Assembly: GCF_007741475.1 (NCBI RefSeq)
Contig: NZ_CP036261.1
Location: 4,837,798 to 4,901,797, forward strand
Source of the DNA: Rosistilla ulvae
GTDB taxonomy: Bacteria; Planctomycetota; Planctomycetia; Pirellulales; Pirellulaceae
Direction: 5' to 3'
DNA length: 64,000 bases
How positions within the stretch are numbered: position 1 is the stretch's first letter; each line of letters begins with the position of its first letter. Both the position numbers and the translations under genes were made by a program. Positions 8,657 through 18,814 of the stretch are shown piece after piece. The notes under the pieces were generated by a model, which was not told the origin of the DNA, did not search any database, and saw only the letters and a list, made by a program, of their open reading frames with translations.

Positions 8657-10232
8657 AACGAAGCGCCATTACAGGATGCATTCGCGCCGCGCGCAACGCA
8701 GGAAGAACACTTGCCATCACCGCGATTGCCACAGCACCGATCATGACCCACACAACGGTTACCGGGTGAATGATCGTGGGAATCGAGTTGAAGTAGTAGA
8801 CCGTTGGATCAAAGACCTCTTGCCCCGTGATCTTTTCGATCAGGCCCGCGATGTCATTGATATAGTGAACGAAGGTGAGTCCTCCCAACAGTCCGACTCC
8901 CGATCCCGCGATCCCTAACAACAGGCCATAGCTGAGGAAGATGCTCATCACGCCCGTGTTGGAGGCGCCGAGAGCTTTCAGGATTCCGATGTCGCGAGTC
9001 TTTTCGACGACGATCATGAAGAACGTGGCCAGAATCCCAAAACCGGCAACGGCGATGATCAGGAACAACAGCACGTTCAGGATCGTCGTTTCCAACCGGA
9101 CCGCGGCCAACAACGGGCCTTGCATGTCCTGCCATGTTTGAATGTTGTAAGCGTAGATATCGGGTGGAAACTCCGCTCGCAAAGCGTCTCGCACTTCAGC
9201 CAGGTTGGTTCCCTCGGCCAGTTTCAATTGAATCGTCGTAATGCTGCGAACACCCGTCGTCGGATCGACCATTCCACGAAACTCTTGCAACCGATTCAAC
9301 GGCACAAAGGCAAACGTCGAATCGTATTCACTCATCCCACTCTCGTACAAATCGACGACGGTGAAGTGTTGGTTGAGCGCTTTGGTGTCATCGCCGGCGT
9401 TGGGGAAAATCACGCGTACGTCATCCCCGGGACGGCAATAATAGTAATCGCCAACCTCGCCATCGGGATCCCGGAAACGTGTGCTGCAGGTCGTGATCCC
9501 AAGGATGATTCCGCAGAACTGTTCTTTTTCGGGGTCGAATTCGCGAGCGGCGTTCTCTTCGGCGACCTGGGAAAACATGCCATCCGAACCAAACGAATCG
9601 ATGCTCGGCCCAGCCGTTGGTCCCGAGGTTTGACCGGCCGCTTTGCGAGCCGCTTCGGCCTGACGGATCTCTTGCTGATAAGCTTTTTGATAGACGGCCC
9701 AAGCCCGACGATAGACCCATCCCGATTCGGGGAAGTGTTTTCGATCGCTGCCGTAGCCGCTGTCATGCAGTTCAAACGACGCGGTATCGCGGTTGTCGGG
9801 GTGCAGCAGACAGCGACCGAAGTCACTCACATCGCCGTATGTTTTTGGATCGACCCCGATCAGATTGATCTGTTTGGTGATCAATTGGCCGTTGTGTTCG
9901 ATTCCCAGCATCGCCGGAACGTGAACACTGCACGTTGTGCCAACCAACTTGTCCCCCGTCACGCGGCGGATGCGTTCCAGATGCTTCTCTTGGTCGGGCA
10001 TGCCGCCACTGCTGTGACAGTCGATGACGACGTCCGAGAGCAGTTCGTTCATCCGTGAATGCATTTCGGCGGAGAAACCCGCCATGACACTGTTGACCAC
10101 AATCAGCGTGGCCACCCCAAGGGTGACACTGATAATCGAAGCCAAGGCGATATAGCGAGTCCGCAAGTAGCGGAAGCAAAGAACCCAACGGTACATTCGT
10201 CGTCCCAAGGATTTCTGAGGAAAACGCAGCAT
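8649..10232 (-). CDS. ABC transporter permease, LolC/LolE-like (FtsX fold)
   Basis: 527 aa from the ATG at 10232; an upstream in-frame TTG (10301) would add 23 poorly supported residues. One transmembrane helix near the N-terminus (YLRTRYIALASIISVTLGVA), a periplasmic domain of ~300 residues, then three C-terminal helices with the conserved EKTRDIGILKALGAS loop of FtsX/LolE permeases. The periplasmic domain has a planctomycete-specific insertion of about 100 residues compared with E. coli LolC. It is expected to form a complex with the overlapping ATPase gene and move lipoproteins or another envelope substrate. A hairpin sits directly in front of the ATG (see findings). Confidence 0.88.
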   Translation of the reverse strand: MLRFPQKSLGRRMYRWVLCFRYLRTRYIALASIISVTLGVATLIVVNSVMAGFSAEMHSRMNELLSDVVIDCHSSGGMPDQEKHLERIRRVTGDKLVGTTCSVHVPAMLGIEHNGQLITKQINLIGVDPKTYGDVSDFGRCLLHPDNRDTASFELHDSGYGSDRKHFPESGWVYRRAWAVYQKAYQQEIRQAEAARKAAGQTSGPTAGPSIDSFGSDGMFSQVAEENAAREFDPEKEQFCGIILGITTCSTRFRDPDGEVGDYYYCRPGDDVRVIFPNAGDDTKALNQHFTVVDLYESGMSEYDSTFAFVPLNRLQEFRGMVDPTTGVRSITTIQLKLAEGTNLAEVRDALRAEFPPDIYAYNIQTWQDMQGPLLAAVRLETTILNVLLFLIIAVAGFGILATFFMIVVEKTRDIGILKALGASNTGVMSIFLSYGLLLGIAGSGVGLLGGLTFVHYINDIAGLIEKITGQEVFDPTVYYFNSIPTIIHPVTVVWVMIGAVAIAVMASVLPALRAARMHPVMALRYE

Positions 10233-10234
10233 CA

Positions 10235-10251
10235 CCGAGATCCCATCTCGG
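10235..10251 (-). promoter_or_regulatory. Hairpin over the ribosome-binding site of the LolE-like gene
   Basis: A perfect 7-bp stem, CCGAGAT / ATCTCGG, with a GGG loop ends 2 nt before the ATG at 10232. The only purine-rich Shine-Dalgarno candidate (GGGAT) falls in the loop and stem, so folding could limit initiation. If translation actually starts at the upstream TTG, this is simply coding sequence. Confidence 0.45.
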
Positions 10252-10310
10252 TCGAGCGGCGGCGAAGTATAGACGTCGCGGCGCGCTGGCGTAAACCTCA
10301 ACCTGGACGA

Positions 10311-11654
10311 TCAGGAACTGAATTCTCGCGCAATAAAGGTCGTATCGTGACGCCCTTCGATGAATTCGGGGTGCTCCAGGATCTTGCGATGCAGCGAAGC
10401 AGTCGTCGCGATCCCGCCCACTTCCAATTCGTAGAGTGCTCGCAACATGCAAGCGATCGCTTCCTCGCGAGTCGGACGATGGACAATCAATTTGCCGATC
10501 ATCGAATCGTAATAAGGAGGGACGGTGTAGCCGGCGTAGACGTGCGAATCAAAGCGGACGCCGAGTCCTCCGGGAGCGAAAAACGATTCGATTTTACCCG
10601 GGTTGGGCATGAAGTTCTTATCGGGGTTTTCGGCGTTGATCCGACATTCGATCGACGACCCGCGACATTGGATGTCATCCTGGGTGAATGGCAACGGTTG
10701 CCCCGCGGCGACACAGATCTGTTGCTTGATCAGATCGACCCCGGTCACCATTTCGGTTACCGGATGTTCGACCTGAATCCGCGCGTTGACCTCGATAAAG
10801 TAGAAGTCATCGTTCTTGTCGACGATAAATTCGACAGTACCGGCGTTGTAATAGTTCGCGTTCTGAATCATCCGAACCGCTGCGTCGCAGATCTCTTTAC
10901 GTCGCTTGTCGGGCAACAACGGCGACGGCGCCTCTTCGATCAATTTTTGATGGCGGCGTTGAACCGAACAATCGCGTTCGTGCAGATGGACGACGTTCCC
11001 TTGTTGATCGGCGATGATCTGAACTTCGATATGCCGCGGCTGTTCGATAAACTTCTCCAGATAGACGCCGCCGTTTCCAAACGCTGCTTCGGCTTCTTGA
11101 CGGGCCTGTTGCAACGCGGTCTCGAGCACCTCGGGCGACTCCGCAACTCGCATCCCTTTACCACCACCACCGGCAGTCGCTTTGATCAACACCGGGTATC
11201 CGATCGTCTTGGCGACGGCCAATGCTTCTTCGGTGTCGGTCAACAGTCCGTCGCTGCCAGGAACCACAGGGACGCCAGCGGATTGCGCCAGGGCGCGGGC
11301 GGAGTTCTTATCGCCAAGCATTTCCATCGATTCGGGCAGTGGTCCGATGAAATCGATGTTACAGCTGCGGCAGACCTCATTGAAGTCAGCGTTTTCGGCG
11401 AGAAAGCCATAACCGGGGTGGATCGCCTCGGCACCGCCCACTTCGGCCGCGCTGATCACTTGATCGATCCGCAGATAGCTTTCCGCACTTCGCGCCGGAC
11501 CGATACAAAACGCCGCGTCCGCCAACCGGACATGCGCCGATTCGCGATCCGCTTCGCTGTAAACGGCGACCGATTCAATGCCCATTTCGCGGCAGGCACG
11601 GATAATTCGCAGCGCGATTTCACCACGGTTTGCAATGAGGATCCGGTTATACAT
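10311..11654 (-). CDS. accC: Biotin carboxylase subunit of acetyl-CoA carboxylase
   Basis: 447 aa, the usual AccC length. Carboxylates the biotin on AccB using ATP and bicarbonate, the first half-reaction of malonyl-CoA and fatty-acid synthesis. N-terminal [21 protein letters not shown], the ATP-grasp glycine-rich loop [12 protein letters not shown], and [20 protein letters not shown] with catalytic residues are all present. It lies 150 bp downstream of accB in the same direction, the normal accBC order. The carboxyltransferase genes are not in this window. Confidence 0.97.
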   Translation of the reverse strand: MYNRILIANRGEIALRIIRACREMGIESVAVYSEADRESAHVRLADAAFCIGPARSAESYLRIDQVISAAEVGGAEAIHPGYGFLAENADFNEVCRSCNIDFIGPLPESMEMLGDKNSARALAQSAGVPVVPGSDGLLTDTEEALAVAKTIGYPVLIKATAGGGGKGMRVAESPEVLETALQQARQEAEAAFGNGGVYLEKFIEQPRHIEVQIIADQQGNVVHLHERDCSVQRRHQKLIEEAPSPLLPDKRRKEICDAAVRMIQNANYYNAGTVEFIVDKNDDFYFIEVNARIQVEHPVTEMVTGVDLIKQQICVAAGQPLPFTQDDIQCRGSSIECRINAENPDKNFMPNPGKIESFFAPGGLGVRFDSHVYAGYTVPPYYDSMIGKLIVHRPTREEAIACMLRALYELEVGGIATTASLHRKILEHPEFIEGRHDTTFIAREFSS

Positions 11655-11804
11655 CCGATTGAAAATTTCCAGGGGCTGAGGCGGGCGTTGTTGGATAACC
11701 TGGCAGCCGATCGAAGACCGGCTACCGGCGATTTGAAGCGTTGGGACACTGACGCTCGCGACGCCAATGCGTCGCGGTCAGCGTTTGGGAGACATCGCGA
11801 TGCG

Positions 11805-12263
11805 TTACGCCGAGGTGTCGATTTTGAACAATGGTTTGCCAAAATCGACAGCTTCGCCATCTTTGGCCAACACAGCAACGACTTTGCCCGAGATCTCCGC
11901 TGGGATTTCGTTGAAGACTTTCATCGCTTCGACGATACAAATAGTTGTCTCAGCGTTGATCGAGTCACCTACGTTAACAAACGTGGGGGATTCAGGATTT
12001 GGACGCGCGTAGAACGTGCCGACCATCGGAGCCTTGATGATCGCGATGTTCGCGCCATCGGTCTCCGCAGCGGCAACCGGTGCCGGCGCTGCCGCAGCGA
12101 CCGGCGCTTGCATCATCATCGGAGCGGGGGCTGCAGCGACTCCGCCACGACAAAGTTTGATTTGTTTCTCGTCCTGCTTCAAATCAACTTCGGCAAGGTT
12201 GTGCTCTTCCATCAGCTCGACGAGCTTGCGGATCTGTTCGATATCAAAAACGTCGCCTGACAT
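11805..12263 (-). CDS. accB: Biotin carboxyl carrier protein of acetyl-CoA carboxylase
   Basis: 152 aa from the ATG at 12263, which has GGAG six bases upstream; the GTG at 12269 is a weaker alternative. N-terminal helical segment, an Ala/Pro-rich flexible linker (about 43-70), then the biotinyl domain with the EAMKVF motif whose Lys (115 from this start) is biotinylated. Carries CO2 from AccC to the carboxyltransferase. First gene of the accBC pair. Confidence 0.96.
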   Translation of the reverse strand: MSGDVFDIEQIRKLVELMEEHNLAEVDLKQDEKQIKLCRGGVAAAPAPMMMQAPVAAAAPAPVAAAETDGANIAIIKAPMVGTFYARPNPESPTFVNVGDSINAETTICIVEAMKVFNEIPAEISGKVVAVLAKDGEAVDFGKPLFKIDTSA

Positions 12264-12438
12264 GTTCACTCCAACATGGGTTCCACAACGACACCTAAAA
12301 GCGTCTCATACAGCGATTGGCATCGCAGTTCGTTGCGTTGTACTATATTTGGCATGGACGGGGGTGGTAGCCGCGAGCTCGTTGTAATCGACGAACTCCG
12401 CAGGCATTAGCGCACCCATTGGTACGCCGGGTCACTTT

Positions 12439-13524
12439 TTACAGGATTACCGTGCAATCATCGAGACCCTTTGGCAAACTCGATAAGACTTCGTAGCCAT
12501 TTTCGGTCACCAAGACATCATCTTCGATCCGCACCCCCAGTTTCCCGGGTAGGTAGATCCCCGGTTCGACGGTGACGATCATCCCCGTTTGCAGCTCCCC
12601 TTCAGTGATTGCCGAAATTCGGGGCGATTCATGGACTTGCAAACCGATTCCATGCCCCAAACCGTGGCTGAAGTAATCCCCAAATCCGGCGTCAGCGATC
12701 ACGTCGCGCGCTGCGGCGTCGACAGTTTTCAAGGCAACGCCAGGGCCAATCGCCGAAATTGCTGCCATTTGAGCCTCCAAAACGACAGGATAAATTTCCG
12801 CCATTTCGGCCGACGGGGCACCAATCGCCGTCATCCGTGTCAAATCGCTCGTATACCCTTTATATTTGGCTCCCCAATCGAGCAGTAGCGCGGGATCGTC
12901 GCCGATCCGTCGCTGGCCTGGCTGGGCATGCGGCAGGGCGGCATTGGGTCCAATCGCCGCAATGGTAGCAAAGCCGCAACCTTCGCCGCCAAAGTGACGG
13001 ATCCAGTGTTCGACGTTATGAGCGATTTCGAGTTCGGTTTGTCCGTGCCGCAACGTCGCTCGGATCGCCAAAAACGTTCGCTCCGCAATCCGCACCGCTT
13101 CGCGAATCGTCTCGATTTCCGACGCTTCTTTAATTTGACGCAATTGCGGCACGAGCCCGTTGGCTGGGACCAAGGTCTGATTCGCCAGGACCGATCGAAA
13201 GCCTTCCGCCAATCCCCAACTGATATCATTTGCGTCCAAGCCGACCGTTTTGACAGAGAAGTCCTCGACCGCTTGGCCAACCAATTGGGTCATCGTCCGC
13301 TCGGGACCGCGGACAAACGCTTCCAGGTCGCCACACTCTTGTTCGATCTGCGTCTCGTAACGCCGGTCGCTGAGGATCGCCGCTCGCGATCCGGAGATCA
13401 AAAGATAGCTGCTATCGCCGGTGAAGCCGGACAAATAGCGGACATCGGTTTCGCCGGTCACCAGCAGACAATCGACAGATTGCTGGGCTAGCAAATCTCG
13501 CAGTTTTTCAATTCGTGTGGGCAT
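12439..13524 (-). CDS. Xaa-Pro aminopeptidase-like M24 metallopeptidase
   Basis: 361 aa from the ATG at 13524; the frame continues upstream for 41 codons, but that stretch does not resemble the family. A creatinase-type N-terminal domain (residues 1 to about 130) precedes a pita-bread M24 domain with the five metal ligands: Asp in LLLDWGAKYKG, Asp in YTSDLTRM, His in HGLGHGIGLQ, Glu in TVEPGIYL and Glu in RIEDDVLV. Removes N-terminal residues preceding proline, in the cytoplasm. Located upstream of accB on the same strand; planctomycetes often keep a proline peptidase beside accBC, as some Gram-positives do with efp. Confidence 0.92.
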   Translation of the reverse strand: MPTRIEKLRDLLAQQSVDCLLVTGETDVRYLSGFTGDSSYLLISGSRAAILSDRRYETQIEQECGDLEAFVRGPERTMTQLVGQAVEDFSVKTVGLDANDISWGLAEGFRSVLANQTLVPANGLVPQLRQIKEASEIETIREAVRIAERTFLAIRATLRHGQTELEIAHNVEHWIRHFGGEGCGFATIAAIGPNAALPHAQPGQRRIGDDPALLLDWGAKYKGYTSDLTRMTAIGAPSAEMAEIYPVVLEAQMAAISAIGPGVALKTVDAAARDVIADAGFGDYFSHGLGHGIGLQVHESPRISAITEGELQTGMIVTVEPGIYLPGKLGVRIEDDVLVTENGYEVLSSLPKGLDDCTVIL

Positions 13525-13825
13525 CGATTCGCGTCGCTCCGCTGAAAGTAGAATAGACGGGTGTTGCGGCGCGCGATGCCGCTGCGAAACTTGATCGGTA
13601 GGAAAATCCCCACGGCTTGAGCATCGTATGGGTTCAATACGACACAACGCGGCGAGAGACGTTCGGCCAATGCTATCATCGCTGCGTTCAGATGAAAACG
13701 ATCGGCGACGCGTTGCCTCGTCCGCGAGTTGCGTTGGAATGGGTTCGCCGGACCGAAGGTGCGACGGCGAGCAGCAAACCGCGACGCTGCAAGATCGCGG
13801 AACAGCTGGGACCGAGCGTGACTAT

Positions 13826-15310
13826 CTAGTACGCACCTTCGCAGAACGCGACCGTCTTGATCGTGCGGGTTAAGATGTAGCAATCCAACCAAACCGACCA
13901 CGAACTGACATACCGGCGATCGAGTTCGATGCGTCGTTCATAGGTAGTGTTGTTGCGACCGCTGACCTGCCACAGTCCGGTCAGCCCGGGCTGGACGGCA
14001 ACGTACAGCGGGTAGGCTTCCGCATATTTTTCGATCTCTGCAGTGACGATCGGCCGCGGGCCGACCAGACTCATGTCGCCAACCAAAACATTGATCAATT
14101 GCGGCAATTCATCCAGACTGGTCTTTCGCAAAAACGAACCGACGCGGGTGACACGAGGATCTTGTTTCAGTTTGTGATCGAGTTCCCACTCGCGACGCAA
14201 TTCGGGGTTTTCCGCTAGATGGCTCTGCAAAACCTGGTCCGCATTTTGGACCATTGTGCGAAATTTCCAAACGCGGATCGTGCGGCCATACCGCCCCACA
14301 CGGCTGTGCCGATAAAAGACGGGTCCCGGCGAGCTCAATCGAATCGATAACCCGATCGCGGCCATCAACGGCAACAGCACGGGAACCGCAGCCAACACAG
14401 CGATCAGATCGATGCATCGTTTAAGCATCAGATTGCCCGGTTGCAACAGACCATTTTCGGTGTGCGATGCGGGAGCCAAGCCGGGGCATCGATCGTGTCC
14501 GAAACCGACACTACAAAATTCCATCCGCTCTATTCGAGGGATGTGCAATCCAAGCTGGCCCATCGCATCTTCGGAATAATCGCATTGATCTGCGGCGACC
14601 AACAACGTCGCCGCGTTGAGACTGCGACAGATGTCGTGCAATTCCGCGGCCGGACCGAGGTATTCGATCGTCTCAACGCCACCCTCTTCCTGATCCCAAT
14701 AGGGCTCCGAGCAGCGAACGTATCCGAGCACGCGATACCCAAGCTGTGTCAGTTGGCGAGGTTTTTGTTCGTTCAGATATTCCGTCGCGGAATCGCCCAC
14801 GACGATGCAACGCGTTCCCCACCAAGAGGTCTTCGCCAATTGGAGTCGAGCCAGATAGCGAGCGATCGGCAACCCGACCAAGCAGCCGATCCAGAGAAGC
14901 ACGATCATCGAAACGCTAGCCAAATCGAACGCGACGAATCCCAATACGCCAATCGCCAACAGACACGCAGCGATGGTCGACGCCATCGTGTAGCGTTTCA
15001 GTTCGATCGCCGGGTTGACTCCGATGGCTGGGTACATCCGATACGATGCCAGCAACAAGCCCCAACCGATCGAGACGGGAACCACCACGCCCGCCGAGAG
15101 CGATGTTATCGCCGCGGGCATCGCCCCCACCACCGCAAGCAACGCCAGGAGGCCTGAAACAACACACGCATCCACCACAACAAGCGGAAGGCACGTCACG
15201 ATCCGCTGCATCAGCAAACGTCGCCCTAGGTAGAACGCAATGTTAGGATCTAACTGCAATTCCGTCGACCGTTGTGAGGTCGATGGAGATGGCATCAGCA
15301 TGGTAGTCAT
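13826..15310 (-). CDS. Exopolysaccharide polyprenyl-phosphate sugar phosphotransferase (WbaP type)
   Basis: 494 aa. Four to five transmembrane helices in the first ~150 residues, a nucleotide-binding-like middle domain, then a further helix and the bacterial sugar transferase domain (about 290-494). That domain shows [46 protein letters not shown] and [13 protein letters not shown]. Transfers a sugar-1-phosphate to undecaprenyl phosphate at the inner membrane, the first step of exopolysaccharide or O-unit assembly. No glycosyltransferases lie next to it, so the substrate cannot be inferred. Confidence 0.93.
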   Translation of the reverse strand: MTTMLMPSPSTSQRSTELQLDPNIAFYLGRRLLMQRIVTCLPLVVVDACVVSGLLALLAVVGAMPAAITSLSAGVVVPVSIGWGLLLASYRMYPAIGVNPAIELKRYTMASTIAACLLAIGVLGFVAFDLASVSMIVLLWIGCLVGLPIARYLARLQLAKTSWWGTRCIVVGDSATEYLNEQKPRQLTQLGYRVLGYVRCSEPYWDQEEGGVETIEYLGPAAELHDICRSLNAATLLVAADQCDYSEDAMGQLGLHIPRIERMEFCSVGFGHDRCPGLAPASHTENGLLQPGNLMLKRCIDLIAVLAAVPVLLPLMAAIGLSIRLSSPGPVFYRHSRVGRYGRTIRVWKFRTMVQNADQVLQSHLAENPELRREWELDHKLKQDPRVTRVGSFLRKTSLDELPQLINVLVGDMSLVGPRPIVTAEIEKYAEAYPLYVAVQPGLTGLWQVSGRNNTTYERRIELDRRYVSSWSVWLDCYILTRTIKTVAFCEGAY

Positions 15311-16258
15311 GGCAAATTTCGTCGTCAGACGAACTTATAAAATAGAGAATCCAATCCGGCGTCCCACTACCCCAAAGACCCGCAACAATGACAACTCCCC
15401 TCAATAAACCGTAATTACCCGGGATGCTGATTCAATGTTGAGGTTTGCGATTCCATTCGGAAGAAGCGTTGGAACACGCGGATAGTTCGCCTGTCCCAAG
15501 CCTCTTACTTGAAATCCAACGGGCACTCGGCTTGCTTACCTCGGTGCCCGCACCGCCCCCACATCTGGGTTTTGCGGCGCAGCTCGCCACCCTTGCCGCA
15601 ACGGCAATGCAAATCACCTTGCCGTAAGCAAAAACAGGTTGTCGCAGAACGAGCGACCGATTCTCTAGGGTTGCGAATTCCAAACCTGGCACCATCCAAG
15701 CTCAAAATATTTCGGCACTTTTTAGGAACGCTCGCCGACTGCGAGACATCGCTCGGGCGACCAATCGACAAGCAAATAAGATCGATTGGTGATAAACGCT
15801 CGACCTTGGCGAGTCTGTTTGCGTGGTTTGCGGAAGTCAAACACCGATCGCAATGAAAGCGAGTAATTCTCAGCGACGTATGCATGAGAACCTACAACCG
15901 GCACGATCCGTCGTCATCGTCGCTTCAACCGCTTTTTTCAGTACAGCTTCTCCAACGCGAATCTCGCCAAGTCCATCTCAAAGCCTATGTTTTTCTACAC
16001 CAATCGACTGCGTTCGAATCACAATCCGGACAACCGTAAAATCCACGCATTAATAGGGGCCGGAGAAAGGGATTTCTCGCAATCTGAACATCATCGACCG
16101 GCAGCTTGCCAATCGCAGCACCGATAGAAATCTTTGGCTGGAACCCACCCCAGCCCGGGGGCAATCCGCGATTCGCTATCAGTGGACCGCAACGCGACGG
16201 ATCGATGCACTCGTAATCGCCAAACCATTGGGTCATCGCAATCACGGAGCGAACAAGG
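15311..16258. other. Long intergenic region (948 bp), no gene recognised
   Basis: Separates the divergent WbaP-type and OprB-like genes, so it should contain both promoters. Overlapping short ORFs occur on both strands (for example around 15432-15885), but none has a recognised domain or ribosome-binding site. The part at 15470-15610 is Cys/Arg-rich in translation, which suggests a decayed gene or dispersed repeat; I cannot decide between these from sequence alone. Confidence 0.45.
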
Positions 16259-17638
16259 ATGTTCGGGCTGAAGTCTAACCACGTTGTTTTTTCAATCGGC
16301 AGTCTCGCGTTGTTACTGGCCGGCAGTATGCTTCCAGGCTCACACGCCGCCGCCGTCGATTTCGGCTCATGCGATTGCTGTGCGGTCGATTCCTGCGATA
16401 CCTGTGGCGACCTGAGCTGCGACGCAATGAGCGCATCGGATACCGGATGTGGATGCCTGTCCTGCCAGGGGCTGCAATCCTGTTCGATGTGCCAATCGTT
16501 GGATCGCATCCGCAAATCGTTTGCCGATTGCGGCATCACGATGGAGAACAACGTCACGCAGTTCTACATGGGAACCCCCAGCGGTGGCTTGAATAGCGAT
16601 TTCGAATACGCGCGGCACGGCGATTATGTGATGAACTTCGACTTCGGCAAGATGGGAGTTCAGGAGGGACTGTTCCTGAAACTGAGAGCGGAACATCGGA
16701 CGGGCGATTCGGTGTCACGGAACACCGGAGCAATAATGCCAGCGACGATTGAAGCCGACCTTCCGGTCCCCGACAGCGACCACGTCTACCTGACCAACGT
16801 CCTGTTGACCCAAGCCTTGTCCGAGAGCTTCATCGTGTTCGCGGGCAAGATGGACACCCTGGATGGCGACGCCAACGCGTTCGCACACGGCCGCGGCATC
16901 CGCCAATTTTCGAACATGGCGTTCGTCAGTTCGTCGCTCGCGCTTCGCACCGTTCCCTATTCGACACTGGGCGCCGGATTCGCCTTCCTGCACGAAGGGA
17001 GCCCCCTGCTGAGCTTCCTGGTCATCAACCCGACCGATACCGCGAACACCAGTGGATTTAGCGAACTGTTTCGTGACGGAGTCACCCTGTCGAGCGAACT
17101 TCGCGTGCCGACAAACTTCTTCGGGCTTCCCGGCCATCAATTGATCGGCGGAACTTGGAGCAGTCGCGATTACGTCGAATTGGGCCAGGACCCACGCGTG
17201 ATCTTGCCAAACATTCCGATCGCTCGCGAATCCGGATCGTGGTCGGCCTATTGGAACTGCGACCAGTACCTCGTATCGGACAGCCGCAACCCATCGCGGG
17301 GATGGGGCTATTTCGCTCGGGCTGGAGTCGCCGACCGCGACACGAATCCACTCGGATACTTCTTGTCGGCTGGACTCGGCGGATCGAGCCCATTGGCCTG
17401 CCGCGAGCACGATTCGTTTGGCGTCGGGTACTACTATGCCGGTACCAGCGACAAAATTGGGGCGTTGCTCGAAGCGGTCGAGGGACCGATCGGCGATGGC
17501 CAGGGAGTTGAATTGTTCTACAACGTCGCTGTGACGCGGGCCATCACGTTCACTCCCGATTTTCAAGTCCTCAAGCCAGCCCGAGAATCGATCGACACCG
17601 CAGTTGTTGCCGGAGCACGGATGAACATTGCGTTCTAG
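16259..17638 (+). CDS. OprB-like carbohydrate porin with Cys-rich N-terminal segment
   Basis: 459 aa. Signal peptide (about 1-30, ending at SHAAA), then ~45 residues with about 13 cysteines (CDCCAVDSCDTCGD, CGCLSCQG, CSMCQS), then a beta-barrel resembling OprB carbohydrate-selective porins and ending in a C-terminal Phe (NIAF), the usual outer-membrane assembly signal. Expected to be an outer-membrane channel. The Cys-rich linker lies where a periplasmic or surface region would be and is unusual for porins. The ATG follows GGAG by about 9 bases. Confidence 0.82.
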   Translation: MFGLKSNHVVFSIGSLALLLAGSMLPGSHAAAVDFGSCDCCAVDSCDTCGDLSCDAMSASDTGCGCLSCQGLQSCSMCQSLDRIRKSFADCGITMENNVTQFYMGTPSGGLNSDFEYARHGDYVMNFDFGKMGVQEGLFLKLRAEHRTGDSVSRNTGAIMPATIEADLPVPDSDHVYLTNVLLTQALSESFIVFAGKMDTLDGDANAFAHGRGIRQFSNMAFVSSSLALRTVPYSTLGAGFAFLHEGSPLLSFLVINPTDTANTSGFSELFRDGVTLSSELRVPTNFFGLPGHQLIGGTWSSRDYVELGQDPRVILPNIPIARESGSWSAYWNCDQYLVSDSRNPSRGWGYFARAGVADRDTNPLGYFLSAGLGGSSPLACREHDSFGVGYYYAGTSDKIGALLEAVEGPIGDGQGVELFYNVAVTRAITFTPDFQVLKPARESIDTAVVAGARMNIAF

Positions 17639-17689
17639 ACCGAAGCATTGAATCCGTCCATCATCGCGAAGGAACGATTCCCGCGCCGC

Positions 17690-18760
17690 CTAGCGTCGCA
17701 ATTGAGTATGGTGCTTGCGATTGAAGACCTCTGGATCGAACGGATCGATCACCTGCGGCAAACGCTGTGGTTGATTCGGAGCGTCATGGATCGGATCGAC
17801 CAGCGACGGCGATCCATCGGCGGCGGCAACCGATTCAACAGCGACCAGCGAACCGCCCGATTGCTGATCAAACGGGCTGATCGTCGCGCTCGTTGGGATC
17901 GGCACCGTGGGATTGGACATCGCCGCGGGAACGGTGGCAAACTGGCTGCACCAATAGGCAAGACTCTCGAATGCGCGGGCCTGCGATTTTCCCAACGGTG
18001 CGGAATCCGAACCACCGTGGCCCCGTTGGGCATAGTCCAACAAAGGACTCTTCAGCGGATCGTTGGTATCGATCCAAGAGACCACATGCTGCAGGTTGCG
18101 GTGTGTCATCGACGCCGAAACGCGGCTGACGCCTGGCAAGCGAAGCAGCGAAAATTTGCTGTTGTCGGTCGTATCGTGGCACGAACCACAACGGTTCATC
18201 AAAATCGGCTGGATCACTCGTGTGAATTGCTGCGTCGCGAGGGGCGAGATATGAACATGGTCGGTCACCTTGTCGGCAACCACCGGTTCTTCCGCACTTA
18301 CCGGTTGAACGCGCTCGGTTAGCGTTCGCAATTGTTGCTCCAACCGCTTGCCTTCCGCATTCTCCGGCGACAACTCGTACAGCTGCAACAGCTCGTTAGC
18401 CGCTTCGCGGTAAAGGCCGTTGTTCAAACACCAGCGGGCGTCGATCAAATGGCTGCGGATACTAGGGCGTTCGCGTTGATCCATGCGAAACTGAAACAGC
18501 GACTTGATGTCGGGTCCCCAACAGCGGACGCTATCGACGGGTAACCGAATGATCGCGCCATCGGATTGTTCGATGACGATTCGATCCCCTTCCTGTTTCG
18601 CTTTGCCAAACAAAACTTGGTCATTATCCAGAAGCACCGTCGGGCGGTCGGTCTGGGGATCTTCGCTCCACAGATCGACGGGCGACCCAATGGTCGCTGC
18701 AGCGCCAAGCAACAGACTCAGGATAAGCGAGTATTCGATAGGGGGTGCGATCCACTTCAT
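17690..18760 (-). CDS. Exported protein with single planctomycete-type c-haem motif
   Basis: 356 aa. Signal-like N-terminal helix, a small beta-rich segment (40-80), a helical region, then a cytochrome-like region with CxxCH (C191, C194, H195; NRCGSCHDT) and a C-terminal low-complexity tail. Resembles the PSCyt1-type domains that planctomycetes fuse to DUF1549/DUF1553 proteins, here standing alone. Haem attachment is inferred from the motif. Faces the OprB-like gene convergently. Confidence 0.75.
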   Translation of the reverse strand: MKWIAPPIEYSLILSLLLGAAATIGSPVDLWSEDPQTDRPTVLLDNDQVLFGKAKQEGDRIVIEQSDGAIIRLPVDSVRCWGPDIKSLFQFRMDQRERPSIRSHLIDARWCLNNGLYREAANELLQLYELSPENAEGKRLEQQLRTLTERVQPVSAEEPVVADKVTDHVHISPLATQQFTRVIQPILMNRCGSCHDTTDNSKFSLLRLPGVSRVSASMTHRNLQHVVSWIDTNDPLKSPLLDYAQRGHGGSDSAPLGKSQARAFESLAYWCSQFATVPAAMSNPTVPIPTSATISPFDQQSGGSLVAVESVAAADGSPSLVDPIHDAPNQPQRLPQVIDPFDPEVFNRKHHTQLRR

Positions 18761-18814
18761 ACTGGCACGTTAGCTATTTCAGGACCGCCAGGTCAATAGA
18801 ATGAAGACGAATTC

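Noticed and set aside
10059-12260. 733-codon plus-strand open frame across accB, accC and the permease start
   Set aside because: Antisense to well-supported genes and rich in Arg/Asp/Phe/Gln as expected for the mirror of GC-biased codons; no domain.
15432-15885. Short ORFs with Cys/Arg-rich translation, resembling a zinc-ribbon remnant
   Set aside because: Multiple overlapping frames on both strands, no start signals and no consistent domain.
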